A stretch of DNA of 64,000 nucleotides, taken from positions 50,049 to 114,048 of the forward strand of contig NZ_RBZM01000013.1 of assembly GCF_003628305.1 (NCBI RefSeq), written 5' to 3'. Shown here piece by piece: positions 20,276-29,054 of this stretch. The position numbers and the translations under genes were made by a program. Every line of letters begins with the position of its first letter. Within the stretch, counting starts at the first letter, position 1. The stretch comes from Cohnella endophytica. Its GTDB lineage: Bacteria > Bacillota > Bacilli > Paenibacillales > Paenibacillaceae. A model generated the notes under the pieces. It was not told the origin of the DNA, ran no database searches, and saw only the letters and a program-made list of their open reading frames with translations.

Positions 20276-21430
20276 CTAATTCTTTTTGGAATAAACAGGA
20301 ATAATTTGGGATGAAATAAATGCAACAATGGGTACAGTTAATACAATGCCTATACATCCGCTCATTCCTATCATGACCTCAATAGCGATATAATTCATAT
20401 TCATTAATTGATTGAATGGTACCTTCATCGCATATAAGATGATTAGTGTATTAAGTGCACTGCCTGTAAAAGCAAGAAGAAGGGTGTTCGCCATCGTACC
20501 CATTATATCACGACCTAAATTTAGACCGGACAAATACAATTCTCTCTTGTTTAGGGTTGATTTTGTTAAATAAACTTCATGAACAGCTGCTGCAATTGAA
20601 ATGCTTATATCCATTACAGCGCCTAAGGAACTGAGCAAAACCCCGGCAAATAGCAATCCTCTGAGCTGCATACCTGATGTATAAGAAATCGTGATTAAAG
20701 TTTCCCCATTATCAATATTGTAGCCTGAAATGTGCGCAAATGTTTGAAATAAATAGGCTATTATTCCAGTAATAACCAACCCAATTATTGTGCCTAATAT
20801 GGCGGCCCATGATTTCGAGCTCCAACCATTTAGCAAAAGTAAAGAAATGCCTGTTATTAGAACGGCAACCAAGATGGTTGCAATAATAGGAGAATAACCT
20901 CTGTACAGCATTGGAATAAACAAATAGAAAATGCACATAAAAGTAAAAACAATACCCAGTACAGACATTAGTCCTTTTCTTCCGCCAATCCACCATAAGA
21001 CAGCGAAGAATAACAATATAGTAACCAAAATTACAGGGGTTTTGTAAACATTATACGCCAAAACAGTATAATTCCCGGTCTCAGCAGTTTGAATGTTTAC
21101 AACTATGATGCTTCCTTTTTTGGCGATACTATAGTTATATAGATTCACGCGATTGGTGACGGTCTGAATGTCACCTTTATGTTCTCCTGAAATGATTTTC
21201 ACTTCCAGCTCTTGGGTTCCAGTTTTGAGATCGGGTTCTTGTGAATCTTTCTGTAAATCTTCACTTATAACCTGCAAAACTTTTGCCTTTTCATATTTTA
21301 CAGAACCGGTGCCAACACCTTCATTCAGGTACTTTACTTCAGGAGCCTTGCTAAACAGATACATCGAGAATGTAATGAGCAAAAGTACGACTGCGAACAG
21401 AATAACTCTTGCATTTTTCGATGAAAACAT
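20276..21430 (-). CDS. YibE/F-family membrane protein
   Basis: 384 residues from the ATG at 21430, which has GGAGG upstream. One N-terminal membrane helix, an extracytoplasmic beta-rich segment (about 40-125) and then seven or eight membrane helices match the YibE/F family. Glycine-rich segments such as FTGSALNTLIILYA and MSGCIGIVLTVP occur in the last helices. The family function is not established. The gene is divergent from the HupE-like gene at 21564, suggesting a link with the metallophosphatase cluster, but that is inference only. Confidence 0.8.
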   Translation of the reverse strand: MFSSKNARVILFAVVLLLITFSMYLFSKAPEVKYLNEGVGTGSVKYEKAKVLQVISEDLQKDSQEPDLKTGTQELEVKIISGEHKGDIQTVTNRVNLYNYSIAKKGSIIVVNIQTAETGNYTVLAYNVYKTPVILVTILLFFAVLWWIGGRKGLMSVLGIVFTFMCIFYLFIPMLYRGYSPIIATILVAVLITGISLLLLNGWSSKSWAAILGTIIGLVITGIIAYLFQTFAHISGYNIDNGETLITISYTSGMQLRGLLFAGVLLSSLGAVMDISISIAAAVHEVYLTKSTLNKRELYLSGLNLGRDIMGTMANTLLLAFTGSALNTLIILYAMKVPFNQLMNMNYIAIEVMIGMSGCIGIVLTVPIVAFISSQIIPVYSKKN

Positions 21431-21563
21431 ATAATACCTCCGACTGCCCAAAATATATCCTTAAATCTAGCCTATAGATTCATTATATTCAAGAACCTTT
21501 TTATTTTTTTCAATAATGATATTATGAGATTTGACTTTATTCAATCCATTCAGGAGGCTCAAC

Positions 21564-22640
21564 ATGATTAAGAGGTTACTTGTATTGTCATTCGTTTTCT
21601 GTGGATTAACACTTGGATTATGGCCATCCACGTCCTCGGCTCATGGTGAAGCCAGCTTGGCTTACTCAACGATTTCATATGAAGATAGTGTAATTAAATA
21701 TGTGCTACAGATTGATCTGTATGATTTACAGAGAGTCGCCGATATCGAGGATGCCGACATTGATGAACAAGCTCCGGAGGCTGAGCGGTTCAATAAAAAA
21801 TCTTTTGTATCCGTAGAACAAAATCTACTTTCCAATATCCATTTATTTGCAGATGGCCTACCTCTTAAAGGAAAGCTTACGCGGCTTAGTCAAGTAAAGG
21901 TGGAAGGCGAGACTCAACCTTTTGCGGAAGCGATACTTGAATATCCGGTTTACAATAAACCGCAGGACTTCTATCTAGGCTATGATTTGGTTTTTGATTA
22001 TGACGGATGGCACATTAATTACGTAAACGTAGCAATCGGGGAATTAATGAAAGAGGCGGTATTCGTTGCAGATCTTCATGAGCTTCAGGTGGGTCAAATG
22101 ACGCTACATTATACGCTAATGCATTTTTTTCTGCTCGGCTTAATACATTCATTTACTGGCTTTGAATCTATTTTGGTAATTGTTTCATTCATTATTGGCT
22201 GCAGATCTGTTAAACAGTTCGTTGCAGTATTGTCCGTATTTTTGGGATTCCATGCTTTGACTTTCATTTTGGCGAGTTCACAGCAATTAACCCTGCCGAA
22301 TAATTTTGTTAATTCAATTGTTGCGTCTAGTATTATCATGACCTCTTTATACACGTTATTTAGTAAGCAAAAGAAATTTTACTTATGGTTAGCCGGAGGC
22401 TCTGGACTCTTTGCCGGATTTGGATTTGCCAAAAACTTGGCTGGTATGAAAATGGATAGTGGACATCCTCTATACTCCGTCGTTTCTTTTAATGCGGGGA
22501 TCGATACGGCTTTGATTGGTATCGCCGCAGTCTTGTATCTTGTTCATTATTTAGTTAAAGCAAATATATCGGTTCCTTGGATCTTAAAACTACTTACCGT
22601 ATTCGGCATAGTTTGGTTCATCATCAAAGCATTGTTCTAA
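21564..22640 (+). CDS. HupE/UreJ-like membrane protein with degenerate metal motifs
   Basis: 358 residues from the ATG at 21564, with CAGGAGG upstream. A signal sequence ending at STSSAHG is followed by a ~150-residue extracytoplasmic domain and about six membrane helices. The membrane half aligns with the HupE-like protein at 25676-26857. Where that one has DHILTGYDH, this one reads IHSFTGFES, and the later GLIHGMGFAD corresponds to GLFAGFGFAK. Several candidate metal ligands are therefore missing. HupE/UreJ proteins are thought to move Ni or Co; this copy may have lost that role or serve as a partner. Confidence 0.75.
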   Translation: MIKRLLVLSFVFCGLTLGLWPSTSSAHGEASLAYSTISYEDSVIKYVLQIDLYDLQRVADIEDADIDEQAPEAERFNKKSFVSVEQNLLSNIHLFADGLPLKGKLTRLSQVKVEGETQPFAEAILEYPVYNKPQDFYLGYDLVFDYDGWHINYVNVAIGELMKEAVFVADLHELQVGQMTLHYTLMHFFLLGLIHSFTGFESILVIVSFIIGCRSVKQFVAVLSVFLGFHALTFILASSQQLTLPNNFVNSIVASSIIMTSLYTLFSKQKKFYLWLAGGSGLFAGFGFAKNLAGMKMDSGHPLYSVVSFNAGIDTALIGIAAVLYLVHYLVKANISVPWILKLLTVFGIVWFIIKALF

Positions 22641-22685
22641 TTATATGTAAAACTTTACATTAGTTAATTATACTCTTAATTGAAT

Positions 22686-22712
22686 TTGACACTCCTGATC
22701 TATACTGATACT
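22686..22712 (+). promoter_or_regulatory. Possible promoter of the SLH metallophosphatase gene
   Basis: TTGACA at 22686-22691 is followed by GATACT at 22707-22712 (15-bp spacing) or TATACT at 22701 (too close). The -35 is perfect but spacing is poor, so this is tentative. Confidence 0.35.
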
Positions 22713-22765
22713 TGTTCTCTTACATAGAAGAGCGAACAAATTCGGTATAAGAAGGAGTGTCTGGG

Positions 22766-25600
22766 ATGTTTAAAAAACTCAGCCTGAAGCAGAGTCCGCT
22801 AAACAAGATCAGTGCATTGGTACTGTCTGCATCACTGGTAGTATCCGTGTCGCCATCTCAGTTTTTTGGTACCCAAGTGGGACCGAAACCGGTATTAGCT
22901 GCTGGTGTCGAAACACAAGGTGCTGACTATGCCGCTAAGGATCTTGCTCTTACTCCAGGTAAAGATGCGACAGAATTGAATTTCGCATGGTATTCATCTG
23001 GAGGTCAACCGACAGCTACTATCGTTCAAATGGCGAAAAAATCCGCCATGACCGGCGGCGTTTTCCCAGTCGATCAAGCCAAAGTATTTACAGGAAGCTC
23101 CATTCAAGCTGTTACCGTTGCAAGCGTAGTTTATTATTCTAATAAAGTAACGGCAACTGGCCTTGAGCCCAAAACCGAATTCGTTTACCGTTATGGCGAC
23201 GGGGATGACAATAACTGGAGCGCTGTTAGCAACTATACTACGGGTGATCCAAGCAATTATACTTTCATGTTTGTCGGTGACCCGCAAATCGGTACAGGAC
23301 AAAGCGGTAATACCCTTACTGATACAGCAGGTTGGAAAAGAACGCTAGAAATCGCTACAGCACAATTCCCTAAAATTGATTACATTATGTCTGCTGGTGA
23401 CCAGATCGACGCTACCGGTTATACGAATGGTGCTCCGAATAACGAACAAGATTATAAGTCAGCTCCACCAGAGTATGACCTTTATTTGTCTCCAGACCAA
23501 CTCAAAAGTCTGCCTGTTGCAGTAGCTGTAGGTAACCATGATACTCAAGCTAGCTTTGATTTCCACTTCAATTTACCTAACCAAAGTAGTACTCTTGGTG
23601 CTCAAACAGATGCGAACTTTATAAACCCTGCTACTGGCAAAAAAGACGCTACATATGGCGGCGATTACTGGTACACTTATGGCGATGCGTTGTACTTGGT
23701 GCTTAACACGAACAATACAAACGGAGCAAATCATGAAGCATTCCTGAAACAAGCAATCGAAGATAATCCTCATACAAAATGGAGAATTGCTACTTTCCAC
23801 CATGACATTTATGGTGCTGGTGACGCGCACTCCCAAAAAACTGGTACTGATTCCATGGGCGTAAGAAACTGGCTTGCACCAATCGTTGACAAATATGATA
23901 TTGACTTGATTTTCACAGGTCATGACCACTCTTATGCAAGATCTAAGCCTGTATTCGGTGATAAGGTTCAAGATGGAATTACAGCTGGATATTCTTTGAA
24001 AGATACCGCTGGTAACGATATCAACCCAACAGGAATTTCTTACTTCACGGGGAACTCTGCTTCCGGAAGTAAATATTATAATTTGGATACAACTAACGCT
24101 TCAAAACGTTACACTGCGGTACAAGAACAGCGCAATCTTCCGTCTTTCGTCATTGTTAATGTAACAGAAAATACGATTACTTATAACGCGTATGAAATTG
24201 AGACTGCTGGTACTGTCACTTCTGTTGACTCTTACACGCTGGTTAAAAAACCGGAAGACGTAAAAGTTTATGCCAAAGAAGATACGCTCCAAAGCGATGC
24301 ATCAGGCGTTGATTTCTATTATGCAGTAAAAGATGCTAACGCAATGAAAAACCTAAATACAGCATTCACTTATAACGTAACAAATCTTGATTTTGTAAGT
24401 GCTGACCTGGTTGGTCTTAATTCTGCTAATTTCAATGTCGATCGTAGTACTCCTGGTACATTGAAAATCAAAGGTGATCTTGATACGCCATTCCACTCTG
24501 CAGAATACGGAGTATATCAGGATGTTATCAAGTTAACTTTTACTTTGAAGCCTGGTATCACGGTTGCCGATTTGAATCTCTCGAAATCTGTTCTTACTGC
24601 AATCAATAATAAACGTGAAATGATATCTAGTGTTGAAGAGAGTAAAGCTTCAGTCGAAATTACACGAACAGCAGCAGAAGTAGCAGCAACGCTCTCTAGT
24701 ATCCAAGCACCAGCCAAAGATGCGACATCGTTGACGCTACCTACTGTACCAACAGGCTTTACCGTTAAAATCAAGAGCAGCAGCAACACGGCAGTTATCG
24801 GACTGAATGGTGTGATAACGCCACCGGCAACTAACACAACAGTAAACTTGGTACTGACTGTAACGAAAGTTAGCAACAATGCGAGTGCAGACACCAATAC
24901 GATTCCGGTATCTGTTCCAGCCAAGTCTACATCTATACCAAACCCGACACCTGCTCCAACGCCTACTCCAACTCCAACGCCAACGCCAACGCCTACACCA
25001 AAGCCAACGCCTGCTCCAACGCCTACTCCTGGTAACGGCGGAAACAGCAATGGTGGGAACAGTACGACCCAATTTACAGATATCCCTCCGGGGCATTGGG
25101 CAACAACGCCAATTAGCTCTCTGGTATCTCAAGGAATCTTGAAAGGCACTGCTGACGGCAAATTCGAACCTAACCGCACGGTTAATCGCGCCGAATTCGT
25201 TACGATGTTGGTTAGAGCTCTGAATCTTTCGGATAAAGGCACTGTAACATTCAAAGACGTGAAGAGCACGGATTGGTATGCTGAAGCAATTGCAATCGCC
25301 GCAAAAGCCGGCATTGTAAGCGGCAGCGCAGCATCGTTTAATCCTAAAGCAGACATTACTCGTGAAGAAATGGTATCTATGCTGATGCGTGCCTATGAAA
25401 CAACGCACGGTAAAGCTTCTGCAAGCGGTAGCGCAACATTCAAAGATCAATCTCAAATATCTACATGGGCTGCTGCTTCTGTAAAACAAGCATCCGCGCT
25501 TGGATTGATCAACGGCAACGCACAAGGTACTTTCCAACCTAAAGGAAACTCGACTCGCGCCGAAGCAGCTCAAGTGGTATACAACTTGTTGCAGAAATAA
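22766..25600 (+). CDS. SLH-anchored purple-acid-phosphatase-like metallophosphoesterase
   Basis: 944 residues from the ATG at 22766 (GAAGGAG upstream). A signal peptide, a fibronectin-type N-terminal domain, then a calcineurin-like phosphoesterase with all five metal motifs: GDPQIG (~171), AGDQID (~210), GNHD (~255), FHHD (~344) and GHDHSYAR (~384). A cohesin-like beta domain (~500-640), a further domain, a Pro-Thr linker (~725-768) and three SLH repeats (~770-944; FEPNRTVNRAEF, FNPKADITREE) follow. It should hydrolyse phosphate esters or nucleotides at the cell surface using a dinuclear metal centre. It lies between two HupE-like genes, hinting at metal supply for the active site. Confidence 0.9.
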   Translation: MFKKLSLKQSPLNKISALVLSASLVVSVSPSQFFGTQVGPKPVLAAGVETQGADYAAKDLALTPGKDATELNFAWYSSGGQPTATIVQMAKKSAMTGGVFPVDQAKVFTGSSIQAVTVASVVYYSNKVTATGLEPKTEFVYRYGDGDDNNWSAVSNYTTGDPSNYTFMFVGDPQIGTGQSGNTLTDTAGWKRTLEIATAQFPKIDYIMSAGDQIDATGYTNGAPNNEQDYKSAPPEYDLYLSPDQLKSLPVAVAVGNHDTQASFDFHFNLPNQSSTLGAQTDANFINPATGKKDATYGGDYWYTYGDALYLVLNTNNTNGANHEAFLKQAIEDNPHTKWRIATFHHDIYGAGDAHSQKTGTDSMGVRNWLAPIVDKYDIDLIFTGHDHSYARSKPVFGDKVQDGITAGYSLKDTAGNDINPTGISYFTGNSASGSKYYNLDTTNASKRYTAVQEQRNLPSFVIVNVTENTITYNAYEIETAGTVTSVDSYTLVKKPEDVKVYAKEDTLQSDASGVDFYYAVKDANAMKNLNTAFTYNVTNLDFVSADLVGLNSANFNVDRSTPGTLKIKGDLDTPFHSAEYGVYQDVIKLTFTLKPGITVADLNLSKSVLTAINNKREMISSVEESKASVEITRTAAEVAATLSSIQAPAKDATSLTLPTVPTGFTVKIKSSSNTAVIGLNGVITPPATNTTVNLVLTVTKVSNNASADTNTIPVSVPAKSTSIPNPTPAPTPTPTPTPTPTPTPKPTPAPTPTPGNGGNSNGGNSTTQFTDIPPGHWATTPISSLVSQGILKGTADGKFEPNRTVNRAEFVTMLVRALNLSDKGTVTFKDVKSTDWYAEAIAIAAKAGIVSGSAASFNPKADITREEMVSMLMRAYETTHGKASASGSATFKDQSQISTWAAASVKQASALGLINGNAQGTFQPKGNSTRAEAAQVVYNLLQK
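24937..25030 (+). repeat. Hexanucleotide repeat coding a Pro-Thr linker
   Basis: Imperfect CCAACG/CCTACT hexamers encode alternating Pro-Thr with occasional Ala or Lys. Length changes by 6 bp keep frame, so linker length can vary easily. Confidence 0.85.
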
Positions 25601-25627
25601 TAACTTCAATAATTAGAAGAGGATTAA

Positions 25628-25660
25628 CTGGATGCGGCTTTAAGCCGCATCCAGTTTTTT
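25628..25660 (+). terminator. Terminator between metallophosphatase and second HupE-like gene
   Basis: Perfect arms CTGGATGCGGCTT and AAGCCGCATCCAG followed by TTTTTT. The next gene's ribosome binding site begins immediately after, so its expression depends on readthrough or an unseen promoter. Confidence 0.9.
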
Positions 25661-25675
25661 AAGAGGAGCGCGATC

Positions 25676-26857
25676 ATGTTTCGTATTCATTCTGCTATTC
25701 GATCTACTATTTGTGTTTTATCGGTACTGGCACTCCTTCTCATACCTCTCACGAAAGCTGATGCTCACGCATACAGTGCCAGCTATACAACGTTAAACTT
25801 AACAAAAACGAGCAGCGAAATGACCTTCTCGCTTGATGAGCTGTCCGTTATCGAGTTAACCAAAGGAGATCTGAATAATAACGGTATTCTTGATCCAGAT
25901 GAATTCGTAGGCGTTAAAGAACAACTGATTGAGCTTCTCCAGAATAATCTTCAATTCACGCTTAACAACGAAAATCAAACCTGGACTACACTTGAAAGTT
26001 TCACTCTAGATGGCGAGGGAAAAGCAGCAAAAGTAACGCTGAAAGTATTTTATCCTCCTGTATCCGATTCAAAAACAGTCGGCTTTATAGATCATTTGTA
26101 CTCCAATGCAAAAGACGGCAGCACAAATTACGTCAATCTAGTTACCATTACTTACGGTAAAAAGAGTACTTCTTCCGCTTTATCCGGTAAATACAGGTCC
26201 TGGTCTATGCAAATAACTGAAAGTGATTATTCGAGTCTGCTACAAGATGGTCAGCCTGGTACTACTGAAGGAACTGCAACAGATGAGAGCAGCGCTTCTG
26301 AAAGCATTTCCGGCTGGTATTCTTTCTTCAAACTTGGCATGGATCATATTCTTACTGGCTATGATCATCTGCTTTTCTTATTTTCACTTCTCATCGCTAG
26401 GCAAAAGTTTAAACAGTATGCCAGTATGATTACTGCTTTTACGATCGCACATAGCATTACGCTATCTTTAACCGTTCTTGGAATCATTAATGTTCCATCT
26501 TATATTGTCGAACCTGCAATCGCTCTGAGTATCTGCTATGTGGCTATAGACAATATAGTTCGTAAACAAGTAAGTTACCGTTGGGTATTAACTTTCTTGT
26601 TTGGTCTGATCCACGGGATGGGCTTTGCCGATATTTTGCAAGAAATGAATATTCCAAAAAACCAACTGGCCGTCAATTTAATAAGCTTTAACATCGGAAT
26701 CGAGACGGTTCAGGTGATACTTGTAGCTATCCTATTACCGTTATTGGTATTACTACATCGTTGGAGATTCTCAAGAAATGCTGTACTTGGAGGGTCTACC
26801 CTAGCATTAATACTTGGCGGTATCTGGTTAGTCGAGCGAGTAACATCTAATTTGTAA
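25676..26857 (+). CDS. HupE/UreJ_2-family membrane protein with EF-hand-like loop
   Basis: 393 residues; ATG with AGAGGAG upstream. A signal peptide and an extracytoplasmic domain carrying an EF-hand-like loop (DLNNNGILDPDE, about residues 63-74) precede six or seven membrane helices. The membrane part has the family motifs MDHILTGYDHLLFL, IAHSIT and FGLIHGMGFAD with conserved His and Asp, as in Ni/Co-type HupE/UreJ permeases. The calcium-binding-like loop is unusual. It is a paralogue of 21564-22640. Position directly behind the metallophosphatase suggests metal transport for surface phosphatase activity, which is inference. Confidence 0.8.
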   Translation: MFRIHSAIRSTICVLSVLALLLIPLTKADAHAYSASYTTLNLTKTSSEMTFSLDELSVIELTKGDLNNNGILDPDEFVGVKEQLIELLQNNLQFTLNNENQTWTTLESFTLDGEGKAAKVTLKVFYPPVSDSKTVGFIDHLYSNAKDGSTNYVNLVTITYGKKSTSSALSGKYRSWSMQITESDYSSLLQDGQPGTTEGTATDESSASESISGWYSFFKLGMDHILTGYDHLLFLFSLLIARQKFKQYASMITAFTIAHSITLSLTVLGIINVPSYIVEPAIALSICYVAIDNIVRKQVSYRWVLTFLFGLIHGMGFADILQEMNIPKNQLAVNLISFNIGIETVQVILVAILLPLLVLLHRWRFSRNAVLGGSTLALILGGIWLVERVTSNL

Positions 26858-26907
26858 CAAGGATATGTTTATCTTTTATCAATCGTAAGCGAACCTGCAA
26901 AGTTATA

Positions 26908-26944
26908 AATAATACAAACGGCATTTCCGCTGTTTGTATTATTT
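26908..26944 (+). terminator. Terminator of the HupE-like gene, possibly bidirectional
   Basis: AAATAATACAAACGGC and GCTGTTTGTATTATTT flank a short loop. The AT-rich arms could stop both the plus-strand gene and the minus-strand small gene at 26959. Confidence 0.75.
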
Positions 26945-26958
26945 ATTTATCGTCTCTC

Positions 26959-27123
26959 TCAATTGTTCGATAGATTATCAAATTCCATCAAAATTTCGTC
27001 AAGTACATCGGACGATGTTGTGTTCCGACTATCCTGGTTCAATAAAATAATCGTCCTATCCAGCAAGGCATTGAGTTTGGATAGCATCTCTTGCTTTCCA
27101 TCAGATTCATGAAATGCCGACAT
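26959..27123 (-). CDS. Small hypothetical protein (54 aa) behind the HD-GYP gene
   Basis: The ATG at 27123 is preceded by GGAAGGGG and lies 15 bp past the HD-GYP stop codon, so translation is probably coupled. The 54-residue product is acidic and leucine-rich with a likely amphipathic helix (KLNALLDRTIILLNQ) and no Cys, signal or membrane segment. I do not recognise a family. The tight spacing and good binding site argue for a real gene in the HD-GYP operon, perhaps a small partner protein. Confidence 0.6.
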   Translation of the reverse strand: MSAFHESDGKQEMLSKLNALLDRTIILLNQDSRNTTSSDVLDEILMEFDNLSNN

Positions 27124-27138
27124 GCTGTCATCCCCTTC

Positions 27139-28176
27139 CTATAGGATCTGTTTGATCTGAACGGCGTAATCCTTGCTCAAGTCGAGGAATTTACTCCCGG
27201 ACTGAATGAATGGGTGCGTCAAGTCGTGTGACTGGATCATTAGGACCGTACCCTCGCTGCCATCCGTTAGCAGCACTGATCTGCCGATCAGGCTGTTCAT
27301 GATTTTCTCGATGAATATCCGGGTAATGACGGGGTCAAGCGCTCCGAACGTATCCTTCTCCATCTGAAACAGCACTTCATTGAATGGAGACGGGTCGCGG
27401 TATACCCGCATGGAAGTCATCGCATGGAATACGTCGGCGACGGATACGATACGACTGAACAAATCCAGCTTGTCCTTGTCGATGCCGAGCGGATAACCGC
27501 TGCCATCCATCCGTTCGTGATGCTGAAGCGCTACGATCGCTTGCCGATGATTCGCCCCTACCGTCTCTTTAATGAGCTCATAGCCTAGCACCGTATGATT
27601 TTTCATTACCTCGTATTCTTGCTCGTTTAACTTGCCCGGTTTATTCAATATTTCCAGAGGTATCAGCATCTTCCCGACATCATGCAGCAAAGCCGCGGTC
27701 GTAAGCTGCAAGATCTCTTGATGGTCGAGCCCCATCCATGTACCCAGCAGATTGGAAATGACGCTAACCGCGATATTGTGACGGTAGGTGTAGTCGTCTT
27801 TGGCCTGCAGGGAAGCAAACAGACCTAATAAATGCGAGCCGTCAGCCGCCTCATGAATCGTTGGAATAACTTCCTTGCGTAATTGCGATAGTGGAATTTC
27901 CCGCGATACGCGCACTTCACTGAATAGATATTCTACTTGCTGGACCGTATCTTCAATGATTTGATAATGAATGAAAGCCTCCGGATCGCAATAGGGGCCG
28001 ATCGACGTAACATCCTGACTGGTCAGAGCAATATCGTACTTTTGAAGCAACCGAACATGCTTTTGATTAATGATGGACGATTCGGCCACCAGCAATACAC
28101 CGCTCGGATTGAATATATCCCGGTTTATTTTTTTACCAACGATATGCTGCAAATTCTCGTCCGGCTTGATATCCAT
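27139..28176 (-). CDS. HD-GYP domain protein (cyclic-di-GMP phosphodiesterase type)
   Basis: 345 residues; ATG with GGAGGGG upstream. The N-terminal ~115 residues resemble the small beta region often preceding HD-GYP domains. The catalytic domain shows LLHDVGKML (His165-Asp166), HHERMDGSGYP with the GYP signature (residues 227-229), and further His residues at the spacing typical of active enzymes. HD-GYP proteins degrade cyclic-di-GMP and usually promote motility over biofilm. There is no receiver domain, so control is likely transcriptional. Its promoter (28257-28307) shares its architecture with promoters of an SLH gene and the FliD-like operon. Confidence 0.9.
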   Translation of the reverse strand: MDIKPDENLQHIVGKKINRDIFNPSGVLLVAESSIINQKHVRLLQKYDIALTSQDVTSIGPYCDPEAFIHYQIIEDTVQQVEYLFSEVRVSREIPLSQLRKEVIPTIHEAADGSHLLGLFASLQAKDDYTYRHNIAVSVISNLLGTWMGLDHQEILQLTTAALLHDVGKMLIPLEILNKPGKLNEQEYEVMKNHTVLGYELIKETVGANHRQAIVALQHHERMDGSGYPLGIDKDKLDLFSRIVSVADVFHAMTSMRVYRDPSPFNEVLFQMEKDTFGALDPVITRIFIEKIMNSLIGRSVLLTDGSEGTVLMIQSHDLTHPFIQSGSKFLDLSKDYAVQIKQIL

Positions 28177-28240
28177 GTCGGCCCCTCCATGAAACGTTAA
28201 CGATAACTAAAACTGAACCTTGGACGTCTGATTGGGTTAG

Positions 28241-28315
28241 CGATTTTCCTCCTTGTATTTTAACATGGTAGATTAGTCCATTAATGAAACATAAAGAAAA
28301 CTTTAAGATCGCGCT
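28241..28315 (-). repeat. Left arm of a 75-bp inverted repeat carrying promoter A
   Basis: The complement of this block matches 30058-30131 from AGCGCGATC through the promoter to GAGGAAAATCG. The two arms face outwards and flank the VOC and WYL genes. Confidence 0.85.
28257..28307 (-). promoter_or_regulatory. Promoter A: 24-bp activator-like core plus extended -10, upstream of HD-GYP gene
   Basis: The core (28284-28307, minus strand) begins CTTAAAG and holds the direct repeat GTTTTC-N5-GTTTCA with an 11-bp period. After 18 bp comes TGTTAAAAT (28257-28265), an extended -10. No good -35 exists at the proper distance, as expected for activator-dependent promoters. Confidence 0.75.
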
Positions 28316-28385
28316 TTCCGCGGCCTAGCGGTCGCTTCCCGCATACGACTTCTTTCGTTCGATCCGGTTGGCCACCGCAAGCAAA

Positions 28386-28416
28386 GAAGCCCGAATATTA
28401 AATACATTCGGGCTTC
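28386..28416 (-). terminator. Terminator downstream of the VOC gene
   Basis: Arms GAAGCCCGAAT and ATTCGGGCTTC with a 9-base loop, followed on the minus strand by TTTGCTT. The T-run is short. Confidence 0.7.
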
Positions 28417-28445
28417 AATATACAGGTAAATGCGGCTCTTAACTA

Positions 28446-28484
28446 CTACTTCCTTACGAGCGACGCACAGCACTCCACATGTCC
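28446..28484 (-). pseudogene. RlmD/RumA-tail-like scar 1 (HVEC motif)
   Basis: Immediately after the VOC stop the minus strand reads GHVECCASLVRK and a stop. CATGTGGAGTG lies at 28471-28481. It resembles the C-terminus of RlmD/RumA-type rRNA uracil methyltransferases but no such gene precedes it. Confidence 0.5.
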
Positions 28485-28485
28485 G

Positions 28486-28890
28486 TCAACCCCTACCGCT
28501 AAACCGTTTGATCGCTTCCTCGGTCACCGGCTCGAAGAGGTTAACAAGGTTGCCGTCAGGATCGCGGAAGAGCATAGAACGGTTTCCCCACGGCATCGTG
28601 GTCGGTTCCTTTACCCAATCATCGACAAATAGCTTCAAGCGCGCGTATTCGGCTTCGACATCGTCGACGCGGAACTCGATGATGACAGTGTGATTGTTGG
28701 CCGCCACTACGGAACCAACACCGAATAATTGCATCGTCTGGGTGTGGCCGATTGCCAGGGTGCATGATGGCACAACGAGTTCGGCAAAAACGGGCGCGGG
28801 GCGCTCCGCCGAAACACCCATGACTTTCTCATAGAACTCGACGAGACGATCCACGTCGTCGGTAATGATGCGCACAGAAGCGAAATTCAC
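28486..28890 (-). CDS. VOC-family (glyoxalase/bleomycin-resistance fold) protein
   Basis: 134 residues with a GTG start at 28890 and AGGAAGGATG upstream. It has the paired beta-alpha-beta-beta-beta units of the VOC superfamily (FASVRIITDDVDRLVEFYEKV at the start, here one strand and helix; MLFRDPDGNLVNLFEPV at the end). Members include glyoxalases, dioxygenases and antibiotic-binding proteins; the exact substrate cannot be read. A WYL regulator gene lies upstream on the same strand and may control it. The stop codon runs straight into a HVEC-type scar, and the pair is flanked by an inverted repeat. Confidence 0.85.
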   Translation of the reverse strand: MNFASVRIITDDVDRLVEFYEKVMGVSAERPAPVFAELVVPSCTLAIGHTQTMQLFGVGSVVAANNHTVIIEFRVDDVEAEYARLKLFVDDWVKEPTTMPWGNRSMLFRDPDGNLVNLFEPVTEEAIKRFSGRG

Positions 28891-29020
28891 AAGATATCAT
28901 CCTTCCTATAATAAATCCGTATATATCGTGGGTCAGAACCAGCGAAGCCTTCCTTAAGGGGAAGACGTACTTCGCGTTTATCTTACCACTCCTTTACGTT
29001 TACATACCCGATTATAAAAT

Positions 29021-29054
29021 AACGCTACTGACAACGTTATGTCAGTAGCGTTTT
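29021..29054 (-). terminator. Terminator overlapping the end of the WYL regulator gene
   Basis: Arms AACGCTACTGACA and TGTCAGTAGCGTT are perfect. The upstream arm on the minus strand contains the last codons and stop of the regulator gene. T-rich sequence follows. Confidence 0.85.

Noticed and set aside
28257..28307. SigD (flagellar sigma) promoter for the FliD/HD-GYP group
   Set aside because: TAAAG fits a SigD -35, but no GCCGATAT-like -10 follows; the extended -10 fits SigA better.
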